Counted from the first letter of the stretch, positions 8,873-18,742 are shown. The stretch is 64,000 nucleotides of DNA from CAYVTM01 sp964454645 (GCA_964454645.1 CAYVTM010000001.1:590204-654203), one strand, 5' to 3'. A program made the numbers and translations. Notes: a model not told the origin generated them from the letters alone.

Positions 8873-10171
8873 ATGTGTACCCTGTTCTGCTTATTGTTTC
8901 TTTGCTATACCATTAACCTTCAGGCTCAAGGCCCTAGCGGGGAGCGCTATCAATCCATTGTTTTTCCGCAGTACGATTCTGTGCTGAACATAAAATACGG
9001 ATCCAATGTTACAGCAAGCTCCGCTACGCCGCAGGATCTGTTATTAGATATTTATATGCCTTCGGGAGATGCACTCTCCCATCGCCCCGTAATATTCTTT
9101 GCACATGGCGGGCACTTTTTGACAGGGAATAAAGAATCCCCGGAATCGGTATATTTTTGCAGAGAATTTGTTAAGCGGGGTTATGTAACGGTATCTATCA
9201 ATTATCGTTTAGGTTTTGAAACCTTCGATTCGATCGGTGCAGCGCGTGCGGTATGGAGAGCCACTCAGGATGCAAGAGCTGCTGTGCGTTTCATGCGTTC
9301 TCAATCCGAAACTTATAAACTCGATACCAATGCTTTCGTATTTGCCGGGACATCAGCAGGCGGCTTCCTGGCACTGAATGTTGCTTATTTAGATCGAGGA
9401 TCCGAAACTCCCAATAATGTTGACACTTCCGACTATGTTGCTCCCAATGGCAAAGGTTTGGATGGACTCGAAGGGACAACGAACTTATTGACGAATTCAT
9501 CGCGTGTACAGGCTGTGATTAGCCTGTGCGGTGCCATCGGCTCGACTAATTGGATAGAAGCCAAAGACAGTACGATTGCTGCGTTAAACATGCATGGCAC
9601 TGCCGATGATATTGTTCCCTATGGCACCGATATAATTAAACTATTAGGAAGTATTCCATTAGTAGAAGTAAGCGGGGGTTCTGGCATTCGCAAACGTTTG
9701 AACGATTTACAAATCGACAATCGTTTTTTTACGTATTGCGGGGGAGGGCATGTACCTTTCGACCCGGCAAATCCAATGGGAAAAGACTGGCTCGACAGTA
9801 CCCTGTCTTTAATGATTCAATTTACGTATGAAAATGTCTTGAAACTGGGCCTGGCAAATATTCGTATTTCGGATATCGATAGCAGCGATTGTCCAGGCAG
9901 TACCTTTGTCCCATCAAATCTTATATCCATGAAGGAATTAACTGTTTACCCCAACCCTTCTTCGGGTACGGTATATATACGCTTTGCACAAGAGCCCTTA
10001 CATACTCCTAAAGTATATATTATTGACCCTCTTGGAAAGAAAGAAACATTGGAAGTAAAGGGATCCGGGAGTTTATTTTCAATTGATATCAGTCATATCG
10101 GGCGGGGAACTTATATATTATTGATTGAGTCGGATAAGGAGGTTTTGATGAAAAAGTTGGTGGTTAATTAG
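8873..10171 (+). CDS. Secreted alpha/beta-hydrolase (esterase) with T9SS sorting domain
   Basis: Predicted extracellular carboxylesterase-like enzyme of 432 residues. A signal peptide covers residues 1-19 (ending LQAQ). The oxyanion-region motif is FFAHGGHF, the nucleophile elbow GTSAGG has its Ser near residue 161, and a GGGHVPFD region carries a candidate catalytic His. The last 80 residues (LTVYPNPSSGTVYIRF to KLVVN) are a type-A T9SS C-terminal domain that directs export through the outer membrane. The frame is open upstream, but the ATG at 8873 begins a proper signal peptide and is chosen. The upstream extension would overlap the icd terminator. The natural substrate is unknown. Confidence 0.85.
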   Translation: MCTLFCLLFLCYTINLQAQGPSGERYQSIVFPQYDSVLNIKYGSNVTASSATPQDLLLDIYMPSGDALSHRPVIFFAHGGHFLTGNKESPESVYFCREFVKRGYVTVSINYRLGFETFDSIGAARAVWRATQDARAAVRFMRSQSETYKLDTNAFVFAGTSAGGFLALNVAYLDRGSETPNNVDTSDYVAPNGKGLDGLEGTTNLLTNSSRVQAVISLCGAIGSTNWIEAKDSTIAALNMHGTADDIVPYGTDIIKLLGSIPLVEVSGGSGIRKRLNDLQIDNRFFTYCGGGHVPFDPANPMGKDWLDSTLSLMIQFTYENVLKLGLANIRISDIDSSDCPGSTFVPSNLISMKELTVYPNPSSGTVYIRFAQEPLHTPKVYIIDPLGKKETLEVKGSGSLFSIDISHIGRGTYILLIESDKEVLMKKLVVN

Positions 10172-10326
10172 TTAATGGAGTGATTAAAGAAGGAGATGTT
10201 TGCGCAACCCAATGCCAATTTGTACTTAAAAAAGCGAATTAAGAATCATCCGAAATTTTAATGAGGATATTAATAATGATACACCTGTCCTGGCAGAAAC
10301 AAAGGATGTTTATTCTAAAAAAACAA

Positions 10327-11025
10327 TTATCCCATCAACTTAATTAACCCGGCAAATTTTTGCCAAAAGGCGTCCATAGGAAGTTCGGCTTCGAGTACCA
10401 GGTTTTCCTTTTTCACAGGATGTACAAAGCTCAATTTACGGGCATGTAAGCAAATACTTTTATCTCTGTTTCCTCTGGGATAGCTGTATTTATTATCACC
10501 TACAATGGGGCAACCCATTGCCGATAATTGCACCCGTATCTGATGCGGCCTGCCGGTAACCGGATTTACCTCCAAGACATAAAAGCCATCGAGTTTTCCT
10601 AATATTTTATAATGTAATTCCGAGCGTAGGCCATTCGGGACCTCTGTATCAAAAGCTTTGGTTACATTTGTTTCCGGATTTTTTACGAGCCAATGAATTA
10701 ATGTATCCTGCTCTTTCAGGGGCTGTTGACGAACAATAGCAAGATAGGTTTTCCGGATCTCACGGTTTTTGAATTGCTGATTCATACGGTCGAGCGCCTT
10801 ACTGGTACGGGCAAATAAAATAAGCCCGCTTACAGGACGATCGAGCCGGTGAATAACTCCCACGAATACAGCTCCGGGTTTATCATATTTCTCTTTGAGA
10901 TATTCTTTCACAAAATCCGACAAAGGAGTGTCTCCGGTTTTATCTCCCTGTACCAATATCCCTGTCTTCTTGTTGATTGCTATAAGATGATTATCCTCAT
11001 AAATTACTTCTAAGGATTCTGTCAT
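10327..11025 (-). CDS. RluA-family 23S rRNA/tRNA pseudouridine synthase
   Basis: Isomerises uridine to pseudouridine in RNA. The catalytic motif HRLDRPVSGLILFART (Asp is the nucleophile) is near residue 63, followed by the family motifs KTYLAIV and NPVTGRPHQIRVQLS. It is 232 residues with no N-terminal S4 domain, like the shorter RluA/RluC-type paralogues, so the target uridine cannot be assigned. It lies 23 bases downstream of panB on the same strand and may be co-transcribed with it. The 150-base gap on its 3' side holds nothing recognisable. Confidence 0.9.
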   Translation of the reverse strand: MTESLEVIYEDNHLIAINKKTGILVQGDKTGDTPLSDFVKEYLKEKYDKPGAVFVGVIHRLDRPVSGLILFARTSKALDRMNQQFKNREIRKTYLAIVRQQPLKEQDTLIHWLVKNPETNVTKAFDTEVPNGLRSELHYKILGKLDGFYVLEVNPVTGRPHQIRVQLSAMGCPIVGDNKYSYPRGNRDKSICLHARKLSFVHPVKKENLVLEAELPMDAFWQKFAGLIKLMG

Positions 11026-11048
11026 AGATATTCTGTTTAGAAAAATAA

Positions 11049-11864
11049 TTAATACTGCTCTTTCTCGTTCGGAAAATCTTTCGATTTCACGTCCTGAATA
11101 TAAGCCTTCACTGCCGTATTTATTTCTTCGTACAAATTCAAATACTGACGGAGGAAACGCGGCTTAAAACCTTTTGTCAAACCCAGCAAATCATTCACAA
11201 CCAATACCTGTCCATCGACATAAGGACCTGCACCGATACCGATTACCGGAATTTTCAACTCCTTGGTAACACGTTCGGCTAATTTCGCCGGAATTTTTTC
11301 CAGTACCACTGCAAAACAACCCGCTTCTTCCAAAGCATGAGCATCCAAAATTAATTGGGTAGCTTCGGCTTCTTCTTTTGCACGAACGGTATAAGTACCA
11401 AATTTATAAATTGACTGAGGGGTTAAACCCAAATGCCCCATAACCGGCACTCCCGCAGAAATAATCCGTTCGACCGACTCTTTTACCTCGGCTCCACCCT
11501 CCAGTTTCACGGCATGCGCCCCCGACTCTTTCATAATACGTATCGACGATTGTAAGGCTTCCTTGGAGTTTCCCTGATAAGAACCAAAAGGCAAATCGAC
11601 TACTACCAGTGCTCTCTTAACGGCACGTACTACGGAAGAAGCATGGTAAATCATCTGATCAAGTGTAATAGGCAAAGTAGTTTCATGGCCGGCCATTACA
11701 TTCGACGCCGAATCGCCTACCAATAAAATATCTATACCGGCATCATCGAGAACAGTTGCCGTAGAAAAATCATAGGCAGTCAACATGGCTATCTTCTCAT
11801 GATTGTATTTCATAGCCTGAAGCACATGTGTAGTTATCCGTTTCACTTCTTTATGTACCGACAT
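11049..11864 (-). CDS. panB: 3-methyl-2-oxobutanoate hydroxymethyltransferase
   Basis: First committed step of pantothenate synthesis: transfers a hydroxymethyl group from 5,10-methylene-THF to 2-oxoisovalerate, giving ketopantoate. The 271-residue TIM-barrel protein shows the family motifs [55 protein letters not shown] and [17 protein letters not shown], with the Mg-binding acids in place. Full length, ATG start. It is divergent from the carA leader. An inverted repeat at 11898-11926 lies in the shared intergenic region and could control either side. Confidence 0.95.
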   Translation of the reverse strand: MSVHKEVKRITTHVLQAMKYNHEKIAMLTAYDFSTATVLDDAGIDILLVGDSASNVMAGHETTLPITLDQMIYHASSVVRAVKRALVVVDLPFGSYQGNSKEALQSSIRIMKESGAHAVKLEGGAEVKESVERIISAGVPVMGHLGLTPQSIYKFGTYTVRAKEEAEATQLILDAHALEEAGCFAVVLEKIPAKLAERVTKELKIPVIGIGAGPYVDGQVLVVNDLLGLTKGFKPRFLRQYLNLYEEINTAVKAYIQDVKSKDFPNEKEQY

Positions 11865-11897
11865 ACCTTTAAATTTTGATTAAATGACCCATCTGCG

Positions 11898-11926
11898 TTA
11901 AATTACTTCGAAGTTCAGTAATTTAA
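11898..11926. promoter_or_regulatory. Inverted repeat between panB and carA, possible operator
   Basis: Arms TTAAATTAC and GTAATTTAA are perfect complements of 9 bp around an 11-base centre that itself contains ACTTCGAAGT, a 10-bp palindrome overlapping the left arm. It lies 34 bases upstream of panB and 41 bases upstream of the carA -7 box. No T-run follows on either strand, so it is not a terminator. A protein-binding site is inferred. Confidence 0.35.
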
Positions 11927-11940
11927 TCGGTTTTCAAAAA

Positions 11941-11974
11941 TTTGAATGAAAATAGCATAATTTTATTACCTTTG
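11941..11974 (+). promoter_or_regulatory. Promoter of the carA leader transcript
   Basis: TTTG at 11941-11944, 22 bases, then TACCTTTG at 11967-11974, an exact -7 consensus. Transcription would start near 11980, about 145 bases before the carA ATG. Confidence 0.65.
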
Positions 11975-11980
11975 CGACCA

Positions 11981-12124
11981 ATGAAAATGAAACTCATGCA
12001 TTTCGTTAACATTGTTTCGAAGTTACGCTCGACTATACAAAAAGACTTAATGTACTTTTATATACAAAGGCTTTACATTTTTAATGTAAGGCCTTTTTTA
12101 TTTTTACAAGATTCACAAAGATAA
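11981..12124 (+). CDS. Putative leader peptide of carA (47 codons or shorter)
   Basis: Open frame from ATG 11981 (other ATGs at 11987 and 11996) that runs straight through the terminator hairpin at 12066-12105 and stops with TAA one base before the carA ATG. It has no similarity I recognise and is rich in Phe, Tyr and Ile codons around the hairpin. A ribosome translating it would disrupt the hairpin. This is the arrangement of the E. coli pyrBI leader, where a 44-residue peptide crosses the attenuator. The first ATG lies almost at the predicted transcription start, so 11987 or 11996 may be the used start. Coding status is an inference from layout. Confidence 0.4.
   Translation: MKMKLMHFVNIVSKLRSTIQKDLMYFYIQRLYIFNVRPFLFLQDSQR
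12066..12105 (+). terminator. Attenuator-like intrinsic terminator before carA
   Basis: Thirteen-bp stem with one T-G wobble (AAGGCTTTACATT with AATGTAAGGCCTT), a 3-base loop, and a T-rich tail TTTTATTTTT. It sits between the carA promoter and the carA start codon, so it must be read through for carA and eno expression from that promoter. A U-rich stretch (12050-12064) lies just before it. Confidence 0.8.
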
Positions 12125-12125
12125 C

Positions 12126-13223
12126 ATGGCAGATATCGTTAAAATCCCGGCAATCCTTTTATTAGCAGATGGAACCGTTTTCTATGGCAAAGCAGCCGGA
12201 AAAATAGGCACTACTACCGGAGAAATTTGTTTCAATACCGGTATGACGGGTTATCAGGAGGTTTTTACAGATCCTTCATATTTCGGTCAGATTATGGTAA
12301 CCACGAATGCTCATATCGGAAATTACGGAATACGTGCCGAGGAAGAAGAATCGGAATCGATTAAAATTGCCGGTCTGGTTTGCAAAAATTTCAATATCAA
12401 TTATTCGCGCAAATTAGCCGATCAGTCGATACAAGATTATTTTCTCAACGATCATATTGTAGGCATTTCTGATATCGATACCCGTCAACTGGTCAGACAT
12501 ATCCGAAATAAGGGTGCTATGAATGCGATTATCTCTTCGGAAATTACCGATCTTAATGAATTGAAAAAGAAATTAGCCGAAGTTCCATCGATGGACGGGC
12601 TCGAACTTTCTTCGATTGTCAGCACTAAAACTCCCTATTTCTTCGGAGATGAATCGGCGGCTCTACGAGTTGCGGTACTGGATTTGGGAGTGAAGAAAAA
12701 TATCTTAAGAAATTTCGTCGAGCGAAATGTTTATGTAAAAGTATTTCCCGCTAAAACAAGCTTTGCTGAAATGGAGGCATGGAAACCGAATGGATATTTT
12801 ATCTCTAACGGTCCGGGCGATCCTGCCTCTATGCCTTATGCCATCGAAACAGTAAAAGAAATTTTAAAATCGGATAAACCCATGTTTGGAATTTGCTTGG
12901 GGCATCAGCTATTGGCCTTGGCAAACGGAATTCGTACCCATAAAATGTTTAACGGCCATCGCGGGTTAAACCATCCCGTAAAAAATATTATCCGTAATCA
13001 ATGTGAAGTAACTTCTCAGAATCATGGTTTCGGAGTTGTTCCCGAAGATGTACGCAGTTCCGACAAAGTAGAAGTAACACATATAAATTTGAACGATCAA
13101 TCGATAGAAGGCATACGAATGAAGGGTAAAAAAGCATTCTCGGTACAATACCATCCCGAATCCTCTCCGGGACCGCACGATTCGCGTTACCTGTTTGATG
13201 AATTTGTAAATATGATGAACTAA
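12126..13223 (+). CDS. carA: Carbamoyl-phosphate synthase small (glutaminase) subunit
   Basis: Supplies ammonia from glutamine to CarB for carbamoyl phosphate, shared by pyrimidine and arginine synthesis. The N-terminal CPSase small-chain domain has FNTGMTGYQEVFTDPSY. The C-terminal class I amidotransferase domain has nucleophile Cys in GICLGHQL near residue 257 and the His/Glu pair in QYHPESSPGPHDS. 365 residues, full length. The large subunit gene is not in the window. Expression probably depends on a leader with an intrinsic terminator directly upstream, consistent with pyrimidine-sensitive attenuation. It is followed by eno after 32 bases on the same strand. Confidence 0.95.
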   Translation: MADIVKIPAILLLADGTVFYGKAAGKIGTTTGEICFNTGMTGYQEVFTDPSYFGQIMVTTNAHIGNYGIRAEEEESESIKIAGLVCKNFNINYSRKLADQSIQDYFLNDHIVGISDIDTRQLVRHIRNKGAMNAIISSEITDLNELKKKLAEVPSMDGLELSSIVSTKTPYFFGDESAALRVAVLDLGVKKNILRNFVERNVYVKVFPAKTSFAEMEAWKPNGYFISNGPGDPASMPYAIETVKEILKSDKPMFGICLGHQLLALANGIRTHKMFNGHRGLNHPVKNIIRNQCEVTSQNHGFGVVPEDVRSSDKVEVTHINLNDQSIEGIRMKGKKAFSVQYHPESSPGPHDSRYLFDEFVNMMN

Positions 13224-13249
13224 ATCATTGAAAACCATACAAAAGATAA

Positions 13250-14545
<1,296 letters not shown>

Positions 14546-14566
14546 TTCCTTTTGCTATTCAATATC

Positions 14567-14600
14567 AAAAAGCACATCCTTATGATGTGCTTTTTTGTAT
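14567..14600 (+). terminator. Intrinsic terminator after eno
   Basis: Stem AGCACATC/GATGTGCT extended by A-T pairs to 12 bp, 5-base loop, then a six-T run. It ends the carA-eno transcript and separates it from the next promoter. Confidence 0.85.
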
Positions 14601-14622
14601 CGAAAAAAATCCAAAAAAAGAA

Positions 14623-14655
14623 TTTGCATAATCAAAAAGTTTTTATCTAACTTTG
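14623..14655 (+). promoter_or_regulatory. Promoter of the divIC-like leader
   Basis: TTTG at 14623-14626, 21 bases, then TAACTTTG at 14648-14655: full -33/-7 consensus. The predicted start is near 14661, giving a leader of about 150 bases before the next ATG. Confidence 0.7.
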
Positions 14656-14660
14656 TGGAT

Positions 14661-14797
14661 ATGTGGAAAATATTAAATCTAAATTCGGATAAAAATATTT
14701 TTCTTTGTACTTAAAACATAAAACATGAAACCCGCTTGTGGTTAAAAAATTTAAGGACAGATGAAATCAAGCGGGTCATCTGTCCTTTTTATTTTTT
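14661..14797 (+). ncRNA. Structured leader RNA or small RNA upstream of divIC-like gene
   Basis: Non-coding stretch with its own promoter and a 12-bp intrinsic terminator (14753-14787). The 11-base terminator loop contains CAAGCGGG, and 14768-14776 is perfectly complementary (9 bp, ACCCGCTTG) to 14730-14738 upstream. This upstream segment can therefore pair with the terminator loop, giving an H-type pseudoknot or a competing fold. The element could be a riboswitch or attenuator for the gene that follows, or a free small RNA. I do not recognise a known class. Confidence 0.5.
14753..14797 (+). terminator. Intrinsic terminator before divIC-like gene
   Basis: Perfect 12-bp stem AAGGACAGATGA / TCATCTGTCCTT, 11-base loop, T-rich tail TTTATTTTTT. 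It is only 15 bases from the following ATG, so it acts either as an attenuator of that gene or as the end of a separate small RNA. Confidence 0.85.
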
Positions 14798-14811
14798 AAT
14801 ATTCGTATCCG

Positions 14812-15105
14812 ATGAACAGAATCCTTCCTTATCTCAAAAACAAATACTACATAAGTATTACCATTTTTTTAATATGGATGCTATTCCTCGACCGAAACGA
14901 TTTTGTATCACAATACCAACATCGCGATAAATTAAAGACTCTGAAAAAAGATAAAGCATATTATCAGGAAGAGATTAAGAAAACGCAAAAGGATCTGGAA
15001 AACCTAAGCAGTGATCAGGAACATCTGGAAACTTTTGCCCGAGAGAAATACCTGATGAAGAAAGATAATGAAGACCTCTTCATCATCCATCACGAAAAAA
15101 AATAA
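14812..15105 (+). CDS. Septum formation initiator family protein (FtsB/DivIC-like)
   Basis: Bitopic cell-division protein of 97 residues. A short cytoplasmic N-terminus is followed by one membrane segment (about residues 12-25, YISITIFLIWMLFL). A coiled coil follows (about 38-75, heptad-like Lys/Glu/Leu), then the family C-terminal motif ETFAREKYLMKKDNEDLFII, which matches the LARExyxmkkpgE signature of FtsB/DivIC. It is expected to join FtsQ/DivIB and FtsL in the divisome. It is preceded by a leader with terminator and convergent with the VWA-like gene, 10 bases away. FtsB and DivIC cannot be told apart from sequence alone. Confidence 0.88.
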   Translation: MNRILPYLKNKYYISITIFLIWMLFLDRNDFVSQYQHRDKLKTLKKDKAYYQEEIKKTQKDLENLSSDQEHLETFAREKYLMKKDNEDLFIIHHEKK

Positions 15106-15115
15106 TCGTTTATAA

Positions 15116-17206
15116 TTAATAAGCTCCGCTCCTCTTACGAATAAACCATTCGAGAGAAACCAAGGCTACTAACAAAAAGAATACACTTTTCAGACTTATC
15201 AGTTCGTCTAATTTCTTTTGTTCGAAGGATACGGTTTTAATATCCTCTCTTTGCCTAAGTACTTCGGGCAATTGATGCATTTCTTGCGGCATATACATCT
15301 CTCCTCCCGAACGAGATGATAGAGCATTCAGCAACTGATGGTCGGCACGTATTTGCGTTTCTTCCAGATTTAATGCACTAACGCTGAAACTCCCGGAAGC
15401 TTCGTACTTATTTTTTCCTAAGCTTACATTTGCCGCGTATGTATAGTCACCAACTGGTAAAACCCCAGCATCGAGTACATAAGCATTATTTGTTTTCGAA
15501 AAAACATACTTATAGGATTTATCACCTTTCTTTAAATCGATTTGCACTTCGGGCTCATTCATCAATTCATAACTATCGTTGTACAACTCTGCGTTAAACA
15601 GGATATGCTCATATTCATCAAAAATATTTTTTGCCATACCCAGGCGAAACTTTCTTTTATCATCACGGGCCGACAAGTATTGTACAGATTTACTGATAAG
15701 CTCATCAAAGGATTGATGATTTTGCCTTAACTGAAAATTATGCAATCTCCATTTCCATATTCCTTCGCCCACCAGTACGGCGTACTTTTGCATTCCCGAA
15801 TTTCTATAGCTGAGCAATGGCATATCGCTTTGTACACTACCGATACCTTGCAACAAGGCAGTCTCGAAATCGCCACTCAAGGAATAATCTCCAAAAGGAC
15901 TCGATAGCGGCGGAAATTTTCGCAGATCCTCTTTTGCTGCATCCGAAAGGCTGAACAAATAAAATCCGCTATTGAACATCGGCAGGCTTTCCGAATAAGA
16001 AGCACGATTCATTTTTATTTGCAACCCCATATTCAGGCGATTGAATAAATCGACATGGGTTTGATTTCCAATGATAAACCAGATGGGAGTATTTGCCGCA
16101 TTCAATTGATTAATGACTGTTGCAGCATTATGGCTTGCGCTCGGCAATTGATGAAGAATCGCCAATTGATAACTTTTCAGATCGAGCGATTTCAAATCAT
16201 CAGCCATGCGAATATCCAGGCTGTAATTTTTATTCGATTCGATGGAATGTTTCAATGCAGCTAAATCGGGATGTGCCCCATGTGCTATCAAAACTATTTT
16301 CTGTTTAGCTTCCAACACCTCTACAAAGATGGTACGTTCGTTATTCCTCAGGTTAATTTCTCCCTCCAATGCCGACAAACGTATCGTATATTTTTGCAAA
16401 CCTTTCTCATTAGCCGATAATGTAACCGGGATATTAACAAAAAAATCATTTTTATCGATCGTGATGGTTTGGGTATGAATTTGTTTGTCGTTATGCAACA
16501 CACTCAATCGGGTGTTTTTATTAGGCAAGGCATAAGCAGCAACCATTACCTGCAAAGCAAAATTATTATCGAGGTACACCAGCTTGTTGTAATTAATGTC
16601 TTTCAACATTAAATCTTTTCTGCGCAGCGTATCTCCCAAAGCTATCGTATATAACGGAGCTTTTATTTGGCTGGATATATATAAAGGATCGGCACCCTGA
16701 TTGTAAATGCCATCGCTTGCAAGAATAACTGCTGCTAAATTACGATTGACAAAAGCATTGTTAATTGCCCGTAAAGCTTCCGCAATATCTGTTCGCTTAT
16801 CCGAATAGTCTAACTGTCCCTGCACTTTCAGTTCCGAGCCGAATGTATAATAACGTAAATCGTAAGTGTCGTTCAATACTTTTTTCAGCGAATCGAGCTT
16901 ACGCGGATATTCATCCTCATAAAACTCTGCATATTGATGCGCCAATAAAGAAGCCGAATTATCCTGAAGCAAAACGATAATCGGTTTCTCCAGTATTTTT
17001 CCGGTACGTTTCAATAAAGGTGAAAACAAAAACAGGCAAAGCAGAAAAACAAGTATTGCACGTAATACAGCTAAAAGTCTGCTGACAGGCTTTGTAAAAA
17101 CGGACTGCTTCCCATACAAGAGGTATGCATAAAAAACAGCAACTGACACACACACCAGTATCCACCCTAAAGAAAAATCACTAAACAGAAAAGATACTTC
17201 CCTCAT
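15116..17206 (-). CDS. Large membrane protein with von Willebrand A-like domain
   Basis: Protein of 696 residues. Two N-terminal membrane segments (about residues 12-30 and 42-64) are followed by a VWA-like region beginning IIVLLQDNSASLL (a MIDAS-like DxSxS is partly kept as DNSAS) and AAVILASDGIYNQG. A long beta-rich periplasmic portion follows, with a final membrane helix (SVFFLLVALVSLEWFIRKR). This layout is common in Bacteroidota proteins annotated as VWA-domain or BatA-like, of unknown role. It lies 9 bases downstream of the SIMPL-domain gene on the same strand, so they are probably one unit. The function cannot be named with confidence. Confidence 0.75.
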   Translation of the reverse strand: MREVSFLFSDFSLGWILVCVSVAVFYAYLLYGKQSVFTKPVSRLLAVLRAILVFLLCLFLFSPLLKRTGKILEKPIIVLLQDNSASLLAHQYAEFYEDEYPRKLDSLKKVLNDTYDLRYYTFGSELKVQGQLDYSDKRTDIAEALRAINNAFVNRNLAAVILASDGIYNQGADPLYISSQIKAPLYTIALGDTLRRKDLMLKDINYNKLVYLDNNFALQVMVAAYALPNKNTRLSVLHNDKQIHTQTITIDKNDFFVNIPVTLSANEKGLQKYTIRLSALEGEINLRNNERTIFVEVLEAKQKIVLIAHGAHPDLAALKHSIESNKNYSLDIRMADDLKSLDLKSYQLAILHQLPSASHNAATVINQLNAANTPIWFIIGNQTHVDLFNRLNMGLQIKMNRASYSESLPMFNSGFYLFSLSDAAKEDLRKFPPLSSPFGDYSLSGDFETALLQGIGSVQSDMPLLSYRNSGMQKYAVLVGEGIWKWRLHNFQLRQNHQSFDELISKSVQYLSARDDKRKFRLGMAKNIFDEYEHILFNAELYNDSYELMNEPEVQIDLKKGDKSYKYVFSKTNNAYVLDAGVLPVGDYTYAANVSLGKNKYEASGSFSVSALNLEETQIRADHQLLNALSSRSGGEMYMPQEMHQLPEVLRQREDIKTVSFEQKKLDELISLKSVFFLLVALVSLEWFIRKRSGAY

Positions 17207-17215
17207 TCCAACAAA

Positions 17216-17938
17216 TTATTCAATCTCAAACGATGCATTAACTACCGCAGTAATTTCTTTTTCAATTGAGCTTACATCATTCATTCCATAATCCGAAATC
17301 ATATTCGAATTTACAGGAGTAATTTGTATAACACCCATACGTGCGGTGCGCATGGTACCGATTTTACTATCGGTAGCTGCAGCAATTTTCTGAGCGCGAT
17401 TCATCGCGTCTTTTGCTGCTTCCGCCTGTATGTCAATTTTCATTTCGGCTAATTGAGTATAATAATATTCGGGCGACATGATGTTAAAATCAATGCCCCT
17501 GCTGTACAAAGAAGTTATATCCAGGGAAATTTCTTTAATCAGATTCACATCCGAGGATTGAATCTTAAAGTATTGATTTGCCGAATACCCTTTAATATCA
17601 CCCTGATAGCCATTGCTATAATTGTATTGCGGATAGACATTGATGGTATTAAACTCCACTTTATCTTTCGTAAAACCCTTGGTTTGCAGATAATCCATAA
17701 GCATAGGCTTTTGAGCTTCCAGCTTGCGGTAGGCTTCTTGTGAAGAACCTGCATAAGCATTCAGAGTTCCACTCAATACACCTAAATCCGAACGTATAGC
17801 TTTCTTTGCAGAGCCCGTAACCGTTATGGTTTGGTTTTCTTTTTTAATGGACTTCCAGTTCATTCCGAAAATAAAAACGGAAATAATAATGGATAATCCC
17901 ATGAGCATGGCGGGTACGATAAAGCGATTATGATTCAT
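17216..17938 (-). CDS. SIMPL domain-containing protein (DUF541)
   Basis: Exported or anchored protein of 240 residues. One N-terminal hydrophobic segment (about residues 7-26) is followed by a SIMPL/DUF541 domain: ITVTGSAKKAIRSDLGVLSGTLNAYAGS at its start, the middle motif TINVYPQYNYSNG, and the DAMNRAQKIAAATDSKIG region near the end. Family members sit in the periplasm and have been linked loosely to stress tolerance, but no reaction is known. It is the upstream partner of the VWA-like membrane protein gene. Full length, ATG start. Confidence 0.85.
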   Translation of the reverse strand: MNHNRFIVPAMLMGLSIIISVFIFGMNWKSIKKENQTITVTGSAKKAIRSDLGVLSGTLNAYAGSSQEAYRKLEAQKPMLMDYLQTKGFTKDKVEFNTINVYPQYNYSNGYQGDIKGYSANQYFKIQSSDVNLIKEISLDITSLYSRGIDFNIMSPEYYYTQLAEMKIDIQAEAAKDAMNRAQKIAAATDSKIGTMRTARMGVIQITPVNSNMISDYGMNDVSSIEKEITAVVNASFEIE

Positions 17939-17995
17939 AGTAGTATAGCGTTAGTAATTTTAAATTAGTATATAACGTATAAACTCTTTTCAATC

Positions 17996-18742
17996 TTAGG
18001 TCATCATTCCACCACAAACCGAAATTACCTGACCATTTACATAACTTCCTAAATCGGATGCTAAGAACAATGCTACATTAGCAACATCCTGAGTTTCACC
18101 CATGCGTTGTAAAGGAATCATTTTGTTCCATCCATCAATTACATCCTGGGGTAAAGAATCGGTCATTTCGGTACGGATAAATCCGGGAGCGATTGCATTG
18201 CTACGGATGTTACGCGAACCCAGCTCCTGTGCAACCGTTTTGGTAAAGCCGATAATGCCGGCTTTGGAAGCAGCGTAGTTCGACTGACCTCCATTTCCCT
18301 GCACTCCCACTACCGAACTCATATTGATAAACACTCCGTTACGCTGACGCATCATAGGTTTGGTAGCAGCCTTCGTAATGTTAAACACCGATTTCAAATT
18401 AATTCTGATTACATCATCCCATTGTTCTTCGCTCATACGCATCAGCAATCCGTCTTTTGTAATACCCGCATTGTTCACTACAATATCCAATGTTCCAAAA
18501 TCGGTAATGATGAAATTGATTAACTCTTCTGCTGCCTTATAATCAGAAGCATCGGAGCGATACCCTTTAACTTTTGTTCCCGAAGCCGCTAATTCTTTCT
18601 CAAGTGCTTCTCCTTGTTCAACAGATGATAAATAAGTAAAGGCCACATTAGCGCCTTGTTCGGCAAAAACCTGAGCAATTTTTTTTCCGATACCTTTCGA
18701 TGCACCTGTAATGAGTACTGTTTTTCCTGCGAGTAATTTCAT
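17996..18742 (-). CDS. fabG: 3-oxoacyl-[ACP] reductase
   Basis: NADPH-dependent reduction of 3-oxoacyl-ACP in the fatty-acid elongation cycle. Short-chain dehydrogenase of 248 residues. The cofactor-binding motif is TGASKGIG, with NNAG, the catalytic Ser in MSSVVG, and YAASKAG with catalytic Tyr and Lys. The C-terminus is VNGQVISVCGGMMT, typical of FabG. The frame is open 26 codons further upstream, but the ATG at 18742 gives the standard MKLLAGKTVLITGA start and is preferred. Other fab genes are not adjacent. A generic SDR is possible, but the motif spacing fits FabG well. Confidence 0.9.
   Translation of the reverse strand: MKLLAGKTVLITGASKGIGKKIAQVFAEQGANVAFTYLSSVEQGEALEKELAASGTKVKGYRSDASDYKAAEELINFIITDFGTLDIVVNNAGITKDGLLMRMSEEQWDDVIRINLKSVFNITKAATKPMMRQRNGVFINMSSVVGVQGNGGQSNYAASKAGIIGFTKTVAQELGSRNIRSNAIAPGFIRTEMTDSLPQDVIDGWNKMIPLQRMGETQDVANVALFLASDLGSYVNGQVISVCGGMMT

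Noticed and set aside
14736..14930. Open frame on the plus strand overlapping the divIC-like start
   Set aside because: It runs through the terminator and is out of frame with the recognised FtsB/DivIC-like protein, with no similarity of its own.
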